Below are positions 45,890 through 55,009 of a stretch of 64,000 bases of DNA, piece by piece. Both the position numbers and the translations under genes were made by a program. The notes under the pieces were generated by a model. It was given only the letters and a program-made list of their open reading frames with translations, was not told where the DNA came from and did not search any database. Each line of letters begins with the position of its first letter. Within the stretch, counting starts at the first letter, position 1. Origin of the DNA: Narthecium ossifragum (taxonomy: Eukaryota > Streptophyta > Magnoliopsida > Dioscoreales > Nartheciaceae); NCBI GenBank assembly GCA_963920575.1, contig OY986972.1, forward strand, positions 11,420,010 to 11,484,009, written 5' to 3'.

Positions 45890-47091
45890 TTCCTTGAATG
45901 TTTCTCCACCTTCTTCCTATTTTTCCTTATTTTCCTCCAAAATTTCTCTCTGCTCCTGCAATGTTCCTCGATTACGGCTCATCGGCTTGTCCCCGAGCCG
46001 ACGACCACCGCCGCCAATATCCACCATCCAGACCTTGCCGTACCTCCAAATCACCACCAACACCTTCGCCATCCTTCCCCGTACCCTCCCATGACCTTCT
46101 TCACCAACATCTCTGTCTCCTCTGACACCGGTGAGCCCCTCGACCATCGTCAACACCTTCCTCCACGGCCGCCCACCGCCTTATACCACCTCCAGAAGCT
46201 TCCTTAGGTTGTCACGATCCTTCCACCACCATCAAAATCCTTCCTTGCTTCCTGGATCACCGGAATCAAACTCCTGTGAACTATACCTCGCCATCCCTTT
46301 CCAATCCACTCCTTTCCGACCCAAATCCTTTGATCAAACCTCGCAGGAGTTGTCACAGAGCCTCTACGATCTTTCCTCCACTATCCCCTACCTCTATTGA
46401 TGTCTGGATCGTCGGAACGCACTTTCGATGATCCTTAACCGCGCCGGCCATCTCTGATCTCTCACCGGGAAGCCTCAATTCCACAATCAGACTACATAGA
46501 TGAGTTCCTTAGGCTTCCACGATTCTTCTTGTACCTTCCACGTCCTCCGGCGATGAAGTTTCACCGTCGATCTTCTGTCGGCGAACTTTCAGCTGTCCGA
46601 TGGCTGCTTGACACGATCCAGACGCTACAGTGTTTCAATTTCCGATCAGATGGTCTAGATATTCGATCGGGGCCATCAGAAGCATCCTTAGACCATCACA
46701 AGCATTCACGGGTGTTCACTTTTCTCTATCTTCGCTAATTTCGGATTTAATCTCGCCGTGGGCTGCAGACCATGGATGAGAAGGACCATACTGCGGATTA
46801 CTAATAATTTGGTGCTCTGCTTGGATGTTGTTGGTTTGTGATTTCTTTGTCTATGATGTCTAGATGATGATCTATGATGCTATTGTAATCTCCTTTCCAG
46901 TCTCATGTGCATTAGTTATTTTGTGTGATGAATGTTTATACATATTAATATATAATGAAAATACAAAGGAGACTCTGCCGAAATTTTCTATGATTCTAAT
47001 ACCTTGATGGACTTTTATTAGTTATATTTGATCTTTTTGGAAAGGTATATATTTTTCTGACAGGGTATGGTGGGGAAGGAAGTATTTATTC
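45890..47091 (+). other. Element A noncoding segment with a C/T-rich block
   Basis: From 45890 to about 46740 the sequence is C/T-rich and markedly higher in GC than the AT-rich DNA around it. It contains short open frames without recognisable domains. The end near 46960-47000 (AGGAGACTCTGCCGAAATTT) resembles the 3' part of D-family LTRs. It may be a captured foreign segment or a degraded LTR leader. No gene is supported. Confidence 0.5.
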
Positions 47092-47405
47092 AATGATAAC
47101 TAAAGAAGATTAATAACGAAACTAGGGCGGAATGAGTAATTCCTAAATAAAGTACTCCATTGATTCGAATTGATCAACCTTTTATTTCTTTTCCTTATTA
47201 GTTTAGATAACCCTATTCTATCTTTGATTCTTTTCCTTAGTTTTAGGGTTTCGAGAATTGATTTTGATTTCCAACGTTTTCCTTGTGGATCGACTCCTGA
47301 CTTCACCGCTATTTCTACCTAGTAGTGTAGTGATTGAATAAGGATTATAAATTTAATATTGGATTGAGTTTGCAACGTTTTAACGACGACGTTTGCGAGC
47401 GATCA
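47092..47405 (+). mobile_element. Partial second LTR of element A family
   Basis: Aligns with 43989-44299 of the element A 5' LTR, starting TGATAACTA and ending GCGAGCGATCA. It is followed by a primer site (TGGCACCCTTGCCGGGGA, 47411-47428) and leader bases. A normal 3' LTR is never followed by a primer site, so this fragment comes from another copy's 5' end. Confidence 0.85.
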
Positions 47406-47856
47406 ATTTTTGGCACCCTTGCCGGGGATTTCGACGGTTAATTGATTGATTTTGTGCTCACTCCTAGCCGGGCTGCGTTTTTCACGTACAGACGTTAGCT
47501 CCTCTTCCGTGGCCCCTACCGGGCAGTTGGTCGGCAGTGCGGCGGCGCTAGGCGGAGTCTGAGAAGTGGTGATATGTTTTCTCAGAACCCTAGTGTAGTT
47601 AGTCTCCTACGGGAGAGTATTTATGCTTGTACTTGATCTTCCCTCTTTGTGGTTTTGTATATTAGACTTTTGAAACTTGCAATCTTCGTTTGAGGTTTGT
47701 TTAAATTGTAGTCTTGCTAATTGAGGGTATTTGATGAATTGCTTATGGAGACCATTAGGTTAGTGGGAACCCTCGCCAAAAATTTTCCGCAGTTTGTTAG
47801 GTTCCGGTTCGCGTCCCCCGGCCCGGTTGGGCTTTCACGGGTCGGGGCTCGACAGC

Positions 47857-47869
47857 TTGATATCAGAGC
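47857..47869 (+). other. T3 primer binding site (tRNA-Met)
   Basis: TTGATATCAGAGC, two bases after the LTR end at 47854, matches the tRNA-Met site of T1 and T2 with one G to A change. Confidence 0.85.
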
Positions 47870-47978
47870 ATAGGTTGTAGATCCCATGGTTAAGATCAGG
47901 ATTCGGTTGAGTTTGAGCGTGGGACGGGATAATTCTATGTCTAGAACATCCGTGCATGTTGTTTGTGAAATGTGAATT

Positions 47979-49504
47979 TGATGTGCTGTCGCAGGCACTC
48001 AAAAATAAATCCAATACTCTTCAAAACAAATGTAGTAATGCGAGCAAGGGTCGATCCCACGAAGAGTGTTTAGCCTAGTTTTGTGCTTAGTGAACAAAGA
48101 TGGGGGGTTTTTAAACGTGAGGAAAACAATAAAGAAATAATCTAAAGCGAAGAAACGAGTTAAGTCAAGAGAACAAACCCTGCTCTGAGTCAACATCCAC
48201 CATCGAAATCCAATAACTAATCATAGATGCAAGTATCAATCAATTCATACCATGAATATTCACCGTTCGAATGAAATTCGAATCTCTCCTCAAACTTAGT
48301 TAATTAGAAACAAGAGATCGAATCAACCCTAACTACTAAACAACCTAAGACAAGCGCTATAGATTTAATCTAGTAGCAGCGTTAAGAATAGGGAGAGATC
48401 GATGAAGCTAAACAACACAAGCACAAGCGGTTGCATTTAATCTAGTCAAATATTCTTCCTAAGACCTAACAATCTCTGAAACGCAGTAGATTATTAAACC
48501 CTAGTTGCTTCGCAGATTAGAGGGATCAAACAATTCCGGATTGGATATCCAACCTAGCAGTAGATCGCAATGAATAATAAACTAGTAGCGCTCCTAGCAA
48601 TTAGACAAGACAATCATGAATATTTAATAACAGAAGAACATTCAATACTCATGTATAAACTGAACAATAAAAATAAATTAGATCTCACAGTTTCATTGAT
48701 TCCGAGGTTTCAGTCTCCTCGACCAAGGATCAAGATTTAGCCACGCAGGGCCATCGAGAACAATCCTCCAAAAGATTTTATAAAGCAAGAGAAAACCTAG
48801 AAAAAATATAAAAGAGTAGAAAAGAGCCGCCAAAAGTGTCCAAGAATCCCCCCTCAAACCCTAGGAAGATTCCTATTTATAGCCCCAAAGTCTCTCCATC
48901 AATGGATTAGATCTAAACCGTTGATTTAATTCACTGGGAAAGTCCGATCGATCGGACTATGGGTGTTGGATCGATCGGTTGCGTAAAAATCCACCTTCTC
49001 TGGCTATTCCCGAGTCCGATCGATCGAACTTTAGGTGTCCGATCGATCGGACCCCATAGGATAGGTGTAGGGATCGATCGGACCATGTTCAGCCGAAAAA
49101 TATATGTTCTGTCATGTTTCTGCATAGTCCGATCGATCGGACTCTGGGTGTCGGATCGATCGGACGTTCCAGCATATTACTGTTCTGCCATCCAGACTGC
49201 GCTATCGGTACTAAAATTGCCGTAACTTCCTCTAGTAAACTCGGAATTACGAACCGTAAAATTCTCCAGAATCTAGACTTCAAGAGCTTTCCAACCATAT
49301 ATGGCACATCATCTGGTTCTTCATGAACTGGTACAGATTAATCTTTAAAATTGATCCATGCACTCTTTTCAGCTTCTTTTCGACTTAAGGACTTCAATTG
49401 CATCCTAAATCAAAATATAAGAATAATGAATGTATTTAGGAACTAAATAAGCATAGGAGACTAAGTATTAAGGGATAAAAATATAACATTATGCATCATC
49501 ATCA
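47979..49504 (-). mobile_element. Solo LTR of the element B family
   Basis: On the plus strand it starts TGATGTGCTGTCGCAG and ends TTATGCATCATCATCA. The target duplication GAATT is at 47974-47978 and 49505-49509. It aligns with both LTRs of element B. The TATA box (TATAAATAG on the minus strand) is at 48873-48881, with a CGATCGATCG-type cluster upstream of it (48943-49170). It lies in the T3 leader, between the primer site and gag. Confidence 0.93.
48873..49170 (-). promoter_or_regulatory. GATCGATC cluster and TATA box, element B family LTR
   Basis: Seven CGATCGATCG-type or GGATCGATCG-type sites between 48943 and 49170 lie 60-300 bases upstream of the minus-strand TATA box (48873-48881). This unrelated LTR family has the same layout as K LTRs. 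Confidence 0.6.
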
Positions 49505-49560
49505 GAATTGTTTTATTTTATCGTTGTGCTGAGTGTTTTGCTGTTCTAACAAGTGGATAC

Positions 49561-50036
49561 TTGTTGTTTCTGGTGGGTGTGCAGATTCCAAGGAGTCGGG
49601 TAGGCCGTTCCGTTGTGAGTCGTGGCTGGTCACGTGAGCAGTGCACCGCCCGACAGGCTCTAGTAGCCGCGGCAGCTTTACCCCGAGACTCTGCACCAGC
49701 GCCAGGGGCGAGTGTTGAGTTCGCGCCAGGGGCGAGTGTTGAGTTCACGCCAGGGGCGAGTGTTGAGTTCGCGGTGGAGGGGAGAGCCTCTCTTGTCGCC
49801 GAGAAGGTTCTTCCGTCACTTAGCGAACGCGCTATGGCGGCAGCGGTGATCACCTTCTAGGGGTTGAACCCGCCTAGATTCAGTGGCGCTGAGGGTGATC
49901 CGACAATAGCAGATGACTGGCTAAGGGGAGTCAGTTGTTTCCTCGACGCTTTGTCCATCCAGGATGACCGGGTTCGGGTCAAACTGGCGGCGTTTCAACT
50001 CGACGGGGACGCCTTGGACTGGCGGAGTACTGTCTT
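49561..50036 (+). pseudogene. gag: T3 gag fragment
   Basis: N-terminal part of a Tekay-like Gag in one frame. It has a basic stretch (GRSVVSRGWSREQCTARQA), a short A/P-rich repeat region, then VITF, an in-frame TAG at 49858-49860, LNPPRFSGAEGDPT and LAAFQLDGDALDW. The sequence ends at 50036, where a K LTR begins. The same Gag region is cut 32 bases further on in T2. The 24-base repeat at 49699-49770 adds three APGASVEF-like units, where T2 has one. Confidence 0.85.
49699..49770 (+). repeat. 24-base tandem repeat in T3 gag, three copies
   Basis: GCGCCAGGGGCGAGTGTTGA plus GTTC repeats at 49699, 49723 and 49747 with one base change in the third copy. Each copy encodes eight residues (APGASVEF or TPGASVEF), so frame is kept. 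The near-identity of copies implies recent expansion relative to the element. Confidence 0.9.
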
Positions 50037-51535
50037 TGTGAGGACCTGTCGGTTTGTTTCACACTCGTGTGTGCACACACTGACCATGTTTGTGTTAGTG
50101 TTTGATTAGAAAGGTTAGGTGGACTCGGGATCGAAAGATCCGGGCTTGGGCTTAAGTTTTAGCCCAAGTCTAGCTTTCTGAACATTAGGAAAAGATCGAT
50201 CATTCATAGGTCGGTTCGTTTGTCTATAAAATGGACTTAACCCTCTTCCTTGAATCCCTTTTGAAATCCGTGTTCTTGAGCTCAGAGCTGCCGGATTTTG
50301 AAGAGATTTCGAACGATCCTAGGCTTAGCAGCTGGGATTGAAGCAGCTATTGCCTAGGTTGGGATCCTACCTACGTTTGTTTTCCAGTTTTGATAGTTTT
50401 GAGTTGATTGTGATCTTCTTTTGCTTATATCTTGATGCATGCTTGTTAGTTTGTAGTATTTCCGCCGGGTTTGGACTCGTGGTCCTTCGAACTACCAGAT
50501 CCCAAGGTTTTGTGGAATTTGGTGGAGTTTTCCGACGGTATTTCTCGCCGGAGATTCACCGGAGAACCCAACAAGATCGATCATGCTCGGGTTCAGCATG
50601 ACTAACAATGAAGGATTGATCTTCCTTGATCGATCTTTGTGCCTTGGGTAGCATGGGATCCCCTTTGTCTCAAGGAGGATCGATCTTCCTGGGAGGATGG
50701 ATCGATCTTCCTTGATGCGGATAGAGGGTGCTCTCTGTCGTGAGGATGATCGATCTTCCTGGGAGGAAGGATCGATCTTCTTTGGCTCGACAGGAAGGGA
50801 AGGCTCTCTGTTACTTGGAAGATCATTCTTTCCTTAGGAAAAGATCGATCCTTTAGTGGCGGAGAGGAGTTTTCATTGGTTTTGCCTGCGGGGCTTTGTA
50901 TGTACAGATTTCTTACAGCTTTATACCTTGTAAATATTCTTAAGCATGCTAGCCCCAGATTAGGGGCAGTGGTGAACCAGGAGAGTGATGACTCCTAGGA
51001 TGTTTAGAATAAGTGGGTGAGTAGCCCTATTGCTTTCCATAGCCTTGCATGCCAACGTGCGCTAAGGGTTTTTACTTACGTGGTTTGTCTCTGTTGTTTG
51101 CAGGGCTGTTTCCCGATCCAGGTTGCTAGTGAACTGGCTGGCAGTTGGTGATGTACCACTGTAGCAGTTCCAGACCTTAAATACATGTTCACCACCCCGG
51201 GCCGGCTGAGTGCCGAGCCCAGACCTTGTTATGCTATCATCACATCCTGCTGCATGCTTAACTGCTTATATGCGTATGTTCATCGCATGCATCTCTGTTG
51301 TCCATTAGTTCCATAGTTAGGGCGTGGGTGATCTGTGTGTCGCCGTCCCGAGGCTTGGAAGTTCGGATTCAGCCGTATGACCGGGGTTGAGTAGTTTGGA
51401 CCCGGGTTGAATTGTGGTGTACAGTCAATTTCAATGATAGGCCTAGATGACTGGTACACCTGATGCTTGATGATTGTAGAGGTCGTGTCGGCCTCGAGTT
51501 GGATGCTGAAGTGTAGCCGGTGTCCCACTGTGTTT
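50037..51535 (+). mobile_element. K-family LTR, 3'-truncated and with a 5' deletion
   Basis: Starts TGTGAGGACCTGT, then jumps to CGGTTTGTTTCACAC, skipping about 75 bases present in other copies. It has a TATA box (TATAAAA, 50225-50231) and GATCGATC clusters at about 50190 and 50574-50855. It stops at GTGTCCCACTGTGTT (51535), about 700 bases before a K LTR should end, and meets A1 gag at 51536. Confidence 0.85.
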
Positions 51536-52398
51536 AGGCTTGATTTTACCCTCCTTAAGTAAGTCCAAAAGCTCTGTCACAGAAAGTTGAGCAGAAACAT
51601 GTGCATCTTCAGTATCAGAGACATGAACATGTGCATTACTAACATTGGAATCATGAACATATGTATAGTGAATGTTAGTATCATGAACATGCGTAGGAGC
51701 GCTAAAATCATGTGCGTATGCATCACACACATTAGAATCAATAGCTTGCGCATCAATAGGACTAGAATTTTGAACATGCACACTAGTACTACAGTCATGA
51801 GCATATGCATCATCAACATGAACATCTTGAGCATGTGCACCATAAGCATTAAAAGCATGGATGTATGAATCAGAAGCACTAAAGTCATTGACACATGCAT
51901 CATATGTGTTAGGCTCATCAACATGCACATCATGGGAAGTAGAAACATAAGTATCATGCACATAATCATCATAAGCATTAGGATAAGAGTAGAAAGACTC
52001 ATTGTGTTGCAGATAGCTGTTGGACGTTAAGGCGACATTGGGATGCTTGTAGGATTTGGCATCGATATGACCATGATAATCATCCCAACGCCCCAGAACC
52101 GTCTGTTTATAAGTCGTCTCCACAAGCTCATCCAAATGCTTCATAGCTTCATCAGGATCAATCTGCAAAAACTCAGCCTTGCATCTTGTTTCAAGAATTT
52201 GACGTTTATGCTCAATTAATCCATGATAAAAATAGCTAACTAAACGCCAACTAGCATAACCATGGTGAGGGCATGAAACTATTAAACTTTTAAATCGATG
52301 CCATGCATCACATAATGTCTCATCATCCTTTTGTGCGAAGGATGAAATCTTTCTTTTCAATGCGTTAATCATATAATTAGGGAGATACTCATTAATAG
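51536..52398 (-). pseudogene. gag: A1 gag, main part
   Basis: Minus strand. The retrotransposon-gag domain is clear: INEYLPNYMINALKRKISSF, then ETLCDAWHRFKSLIVSCPHH (about 52255-52320), the usual Athila signature. It ends with EAMKHLDELVETTYKQT. The C-terminal half (52030-51560) is a low-complexity D/H/V/A/Y/S-rich region with many HVHD-like repeats, then TELLDLLKEGKIKP. Compared with typical Athila Gag, the N-terminal region is short (about 45 codons at 54650-54779), so an N-terminal deletion is inferred. No CCHC knuckle is visible. The right side continues across the solo LTR at 52399. Confidence 0.85.
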
Positions 52399-54644
52399 TG
52401 TGAGGACCCGTCCCTCTACTCCTGTGGCTCGTCGTGGACCGCAAGGGCAATTTGGTAAATTGCGCCTTGTCGGCTTGTTTCACACTCGCGTGTGCACACA
52501 CTGACCATGTTTGTGGTAATTTTTGGTTAGAATGGTTAGTGGGATCCGGGATCGAAAGATCCGGGCTTGGGCTTAAGTTCTAGCCCAAGTCTAGCTTTCT
52601 GCACCTAAAGGATCGATCCTTCCTTGCTAGAAGATCGATCTTTATGGTGCCATAAAGTCAAGTGCGATCATCATGAAGGATCAATCCTTCCCTAGGGAAA
52701 GATCGATCATTCATAAGTCGGTTCGTTTGCCTATAAAGCAGACGAGACTTTCTTCCTTGAATCCTTTTGAAATCCGGAGATCTGAGCTCAGATCTTGCGA
52801 TTTTTGAAGGTGTTTGAGGATGATACAAGGCCTAGCAGCTTGGATTGAAGCTGCTCTTGCTTAGGTAGGGATCCTACCTACAATCTATTCCGGGTTTTTG
52901 GTTTTTCCGATTTGATTTCTGTTCTTATGCTTAGATCTCTCAATATACATGTTTGTTTGCTGAGTTTTCACCGGTTTTGGACTCGTGAGATCTTGATCTA
53001 TCAGATCCCAGAGTTTGGTTAAGTTTGGATGTACCTTCCGGCGGTATTTCTCGCCGGAAGTACGCTGGAGAACCCATCCGGATCGATCCTTCTAGAGGAA
53101 GGATCGATCCCTCTGGGTTGGTCATGCTGCGCCCGATGAAGGATCGATCCTCTGCTTGGAGAAGATCGATCCTGGTTCTTGGGTAGCATGGTTACCCATC
53201 GTCGCGAGGAAGATCGATCTTCCTAGGAGGAAGGATCGATCTTTCTTGGCGCGACGAGAAGGGTGCCCTCTGTCTCGAGAGAGATCGATCTTCCTGGGAG
53301 GAAGGATCGATCTTCTTTAGCTCGACAGTGAGGGAAGCTCACTGTTACTTAAAAGATCGATCTTTTCTTAGGAAAAGATCGATCCTTTAGTAGCAGAGAG
53401 GATTTTTCATGGTTTTTGCCCGCGGGGCTTGGTATGTCGGTTTTTCTTACCGCTTTATACCTTGTACATATGTTTAAGCATGTTAGCCTTATAATAGGGT
53501 AATGGTGAACCGGGGGAGTGAGGACTTCCGGGATGTTTAGAATAAACGGGCGGGTAGCCCTACAGCTTTCCCTAGCCTTGCATGCCGGTGTGCGCCGAGG
53601 GCTTTATCTGTATTATCTGTGAGCTGTTGTTTGCGGGGCTGCTTCCCGGTGCAGGTGTTGTGGTGGACTTTTGACAGTTGGTGGGGGTACCACTGTACCA
53701 GTCCTTAGACATTATTTACCTGTTCACCACCCCGGGCCGGCAGGGTGTCGTGCCCAGACCTTGTTATTTATATCATCACATACTGTTGCATGTTTAACTG
53801 TATTACCCTGCGTATGCGCATATCATGCATTGTGTTGTGCATTAGTTGCACCTGTGTAGGTCATTGCCGATCCGGGGCTTTCGGGTAGTCCGGATCTAGC
53901 TCTAGGACCGTTGCGGGTAGCTTGGTCCAGGTTTTGATTTGTAGTATTCAGTCGTTTTCGATGATAGGATTAGATGACCTGAATACATGTTGTTTGAGGT
54001 TTGGAGGTCGTGTCGACTTCAAGTTGTATCTAAAGTGTAGCCGGAATCCGGTGTTCTTAAACTCTTGGGAGGAGGAGTCCCTGCCCAGCGGTGTCCTGGG
54101 CCGCCAAACAGTGTTCTGTGTCCTGTTGAGAGTATGCAGTCTTTTGGGCCTGCGTTCACGGACTTCCGGTAGGGTTATAGGACCCTTGTATACACCTAGG
54201 GTAAACTTGGAGACGACACTGTTGTGTTCCCTCCCTTGTGATTGTCGTAGTGTAGTGTCCCTGCTGAGCTTAGTGCTCACTCCTACCCGGACTGCGTTTT
54301 GCAGGTGCTGGCGCTAGCTCTTCTTCGGTCGCCTCTACCGGGCCGGTGTTTGGTGACGTGGCGGCGTCTGGCGGTGCTTGAGGAGCGGCGATCTATGTTT
54401 TTTTACTTTTTATTATAGATAGTCTCCTTCGGGAGTGATAAATATATAATTTTCCTGTTTTGAGGACTTGTATCCATTCTAGTTCAGTCTTTGGGTTTGT
54501 AATATTTGTATAATACAGGATGATTATGAACTGCCAGAGTAATCACTACGATTAGAGGGAAACCTCGCCAAAATTTCCGCAGTAGGTTAGGTTCCGCTTC
54601 GCGTCGCCCGGCCCGGTTGGGCCTGCGCGGGTCGGGGCGCGACA
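52399..54644 (+). mobile_element. Solo LTR, K family, in A1 gag
   Basis: Begins TGTGAGGACCCGTCC and ends GGGGCGCGACA. The target duplication AATAG is at 52394-52398 and 54645-54649. Removing the LTR and one AATAG restores the A1 gag frame. A TATA box (TATAAAG, 52732-52738) is flanked by GATCGATC clusters at 52612-52710 and 53080-53390, the latter with ten sites. Confidence 0.93.
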
Positions 54645-54983
54645 AATAGAAACATGACTCATTCTATTCTCCAAGCTCAATTCGTATATACTTTTCTTAC
54701 GAACTGTTGTTTGAGACATTCCATCTCTCGACTTCATAGAACATGATCTCAAATAGTCTTGATATAATTCATTTTCCATCGTCTCTTTTTTTCAGTTGGT
54801 TTTTTTTGGCCAGTTCTTTTTTCACCAAGTAAAAATAAAACTAAAAATAGGAATAAAACTAAAAATAAAATAAAGCAAACTAAGGAAAAAAAAATAAAAA
54901 TCCAATGAAAAGGGAACAAAGTTACCGCCTTCGATGTCTTCAATCATCATGACCTGATGATTCTGGCGCTTTTCTGAACCGTC
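54645..54983 (-). pseudogene. gag: A1 gag N-terminus and leader
   Basis: Minus strand. ATG at 54779 starts MENELYQDYLRSCSMKSRD and runs about 45 codons to the LTR at 54644, in frame with the main gag part. Upstream (54780-54983) is an AT-rich leader with no supported gene, ending at the primer site. Confidence 0.75.
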
Positions 54984-55001
54984 TCCCCGGCAACGGCACC
55001 A
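54984..55001 (-). other. A1 primer binding site (tRNA-Asp)
   Basis: On the minus strand this is TGGTGCCGTTGCCGGGGA, a match to the complement of the tRNA-Asp 3' end with one difference. It lies eight bases from the LTR, which fixes the LTR at 55010-56768 as A1's 5' LTR. Confidence 0.88.
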
Positions 55002-55009
55002 ATTTTTTA

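Larger units (their letters stand above)
42915..47453 (+). mobile_element. Element A: non-autonomous Athila-type LTR element, rearranged 3' end
   Basis: A 5' LTR (42915-44299) is followed by a tRNA-Asp primer site (44305-44322), a leader, one broken ORF in the gag position (44663-45727), a hairpin motif (45792-45807) and noncoding DNA to 47091. No protease, RT, RNase H or integrase motif is present. The 3' side is not a normal LTR. It is the 3' quarter of a related LTR (47092-47405) followed by a second primer site (47411-47428) and about 25 leader bases. Two copies have evidently been joined by recombination. Confidence 0.85.
40241..47854 (+). mobile_element. T3 5' LTR, K family, in three pieces
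   Basis: Pieces are 40241-41171, 42422-42914 and 47454-47854. The 3' end GGGGCTCGACA is followed two bases later by the primer site. GATCGATC clusters lie at 40435-40620 and 40978-41165, on either side of a TATA box (TATAAAG, 40639-40645). About 480 bases of LTR that should lie between 42914 and 47454 are absent, by comparison with 38950-39450 of the LTR at 37543. Confidence 0.83.
40241..50036 (+). mobile_element. T3: Tekay-like element, 5' LTR to partial gag, split by insertions
   Basis: The order is a 5' LTR in pieces, a primer site at 47857-47869, a leader with TCTAGAACATCC (also in T1), and gag to 50036. Insertions are a solo LTR at 41172-42421, element A at 42915-47453 and a solo LTR at 47979-49504. 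The first roughly 45 bases of the 5' LTR are missing at 40241. The downstream part of gag and all of pol are lost at 50037, where a K LTR inserted and a deletion then reached A1 sequence at 51536. Confidence 0.85.

Noticed and set aside
45890..46740. A host gene exon inside element A
   Set aside because: No splice-consistent long frame, domain or codon pattern could be supported. It is kept only as an unexplained block.
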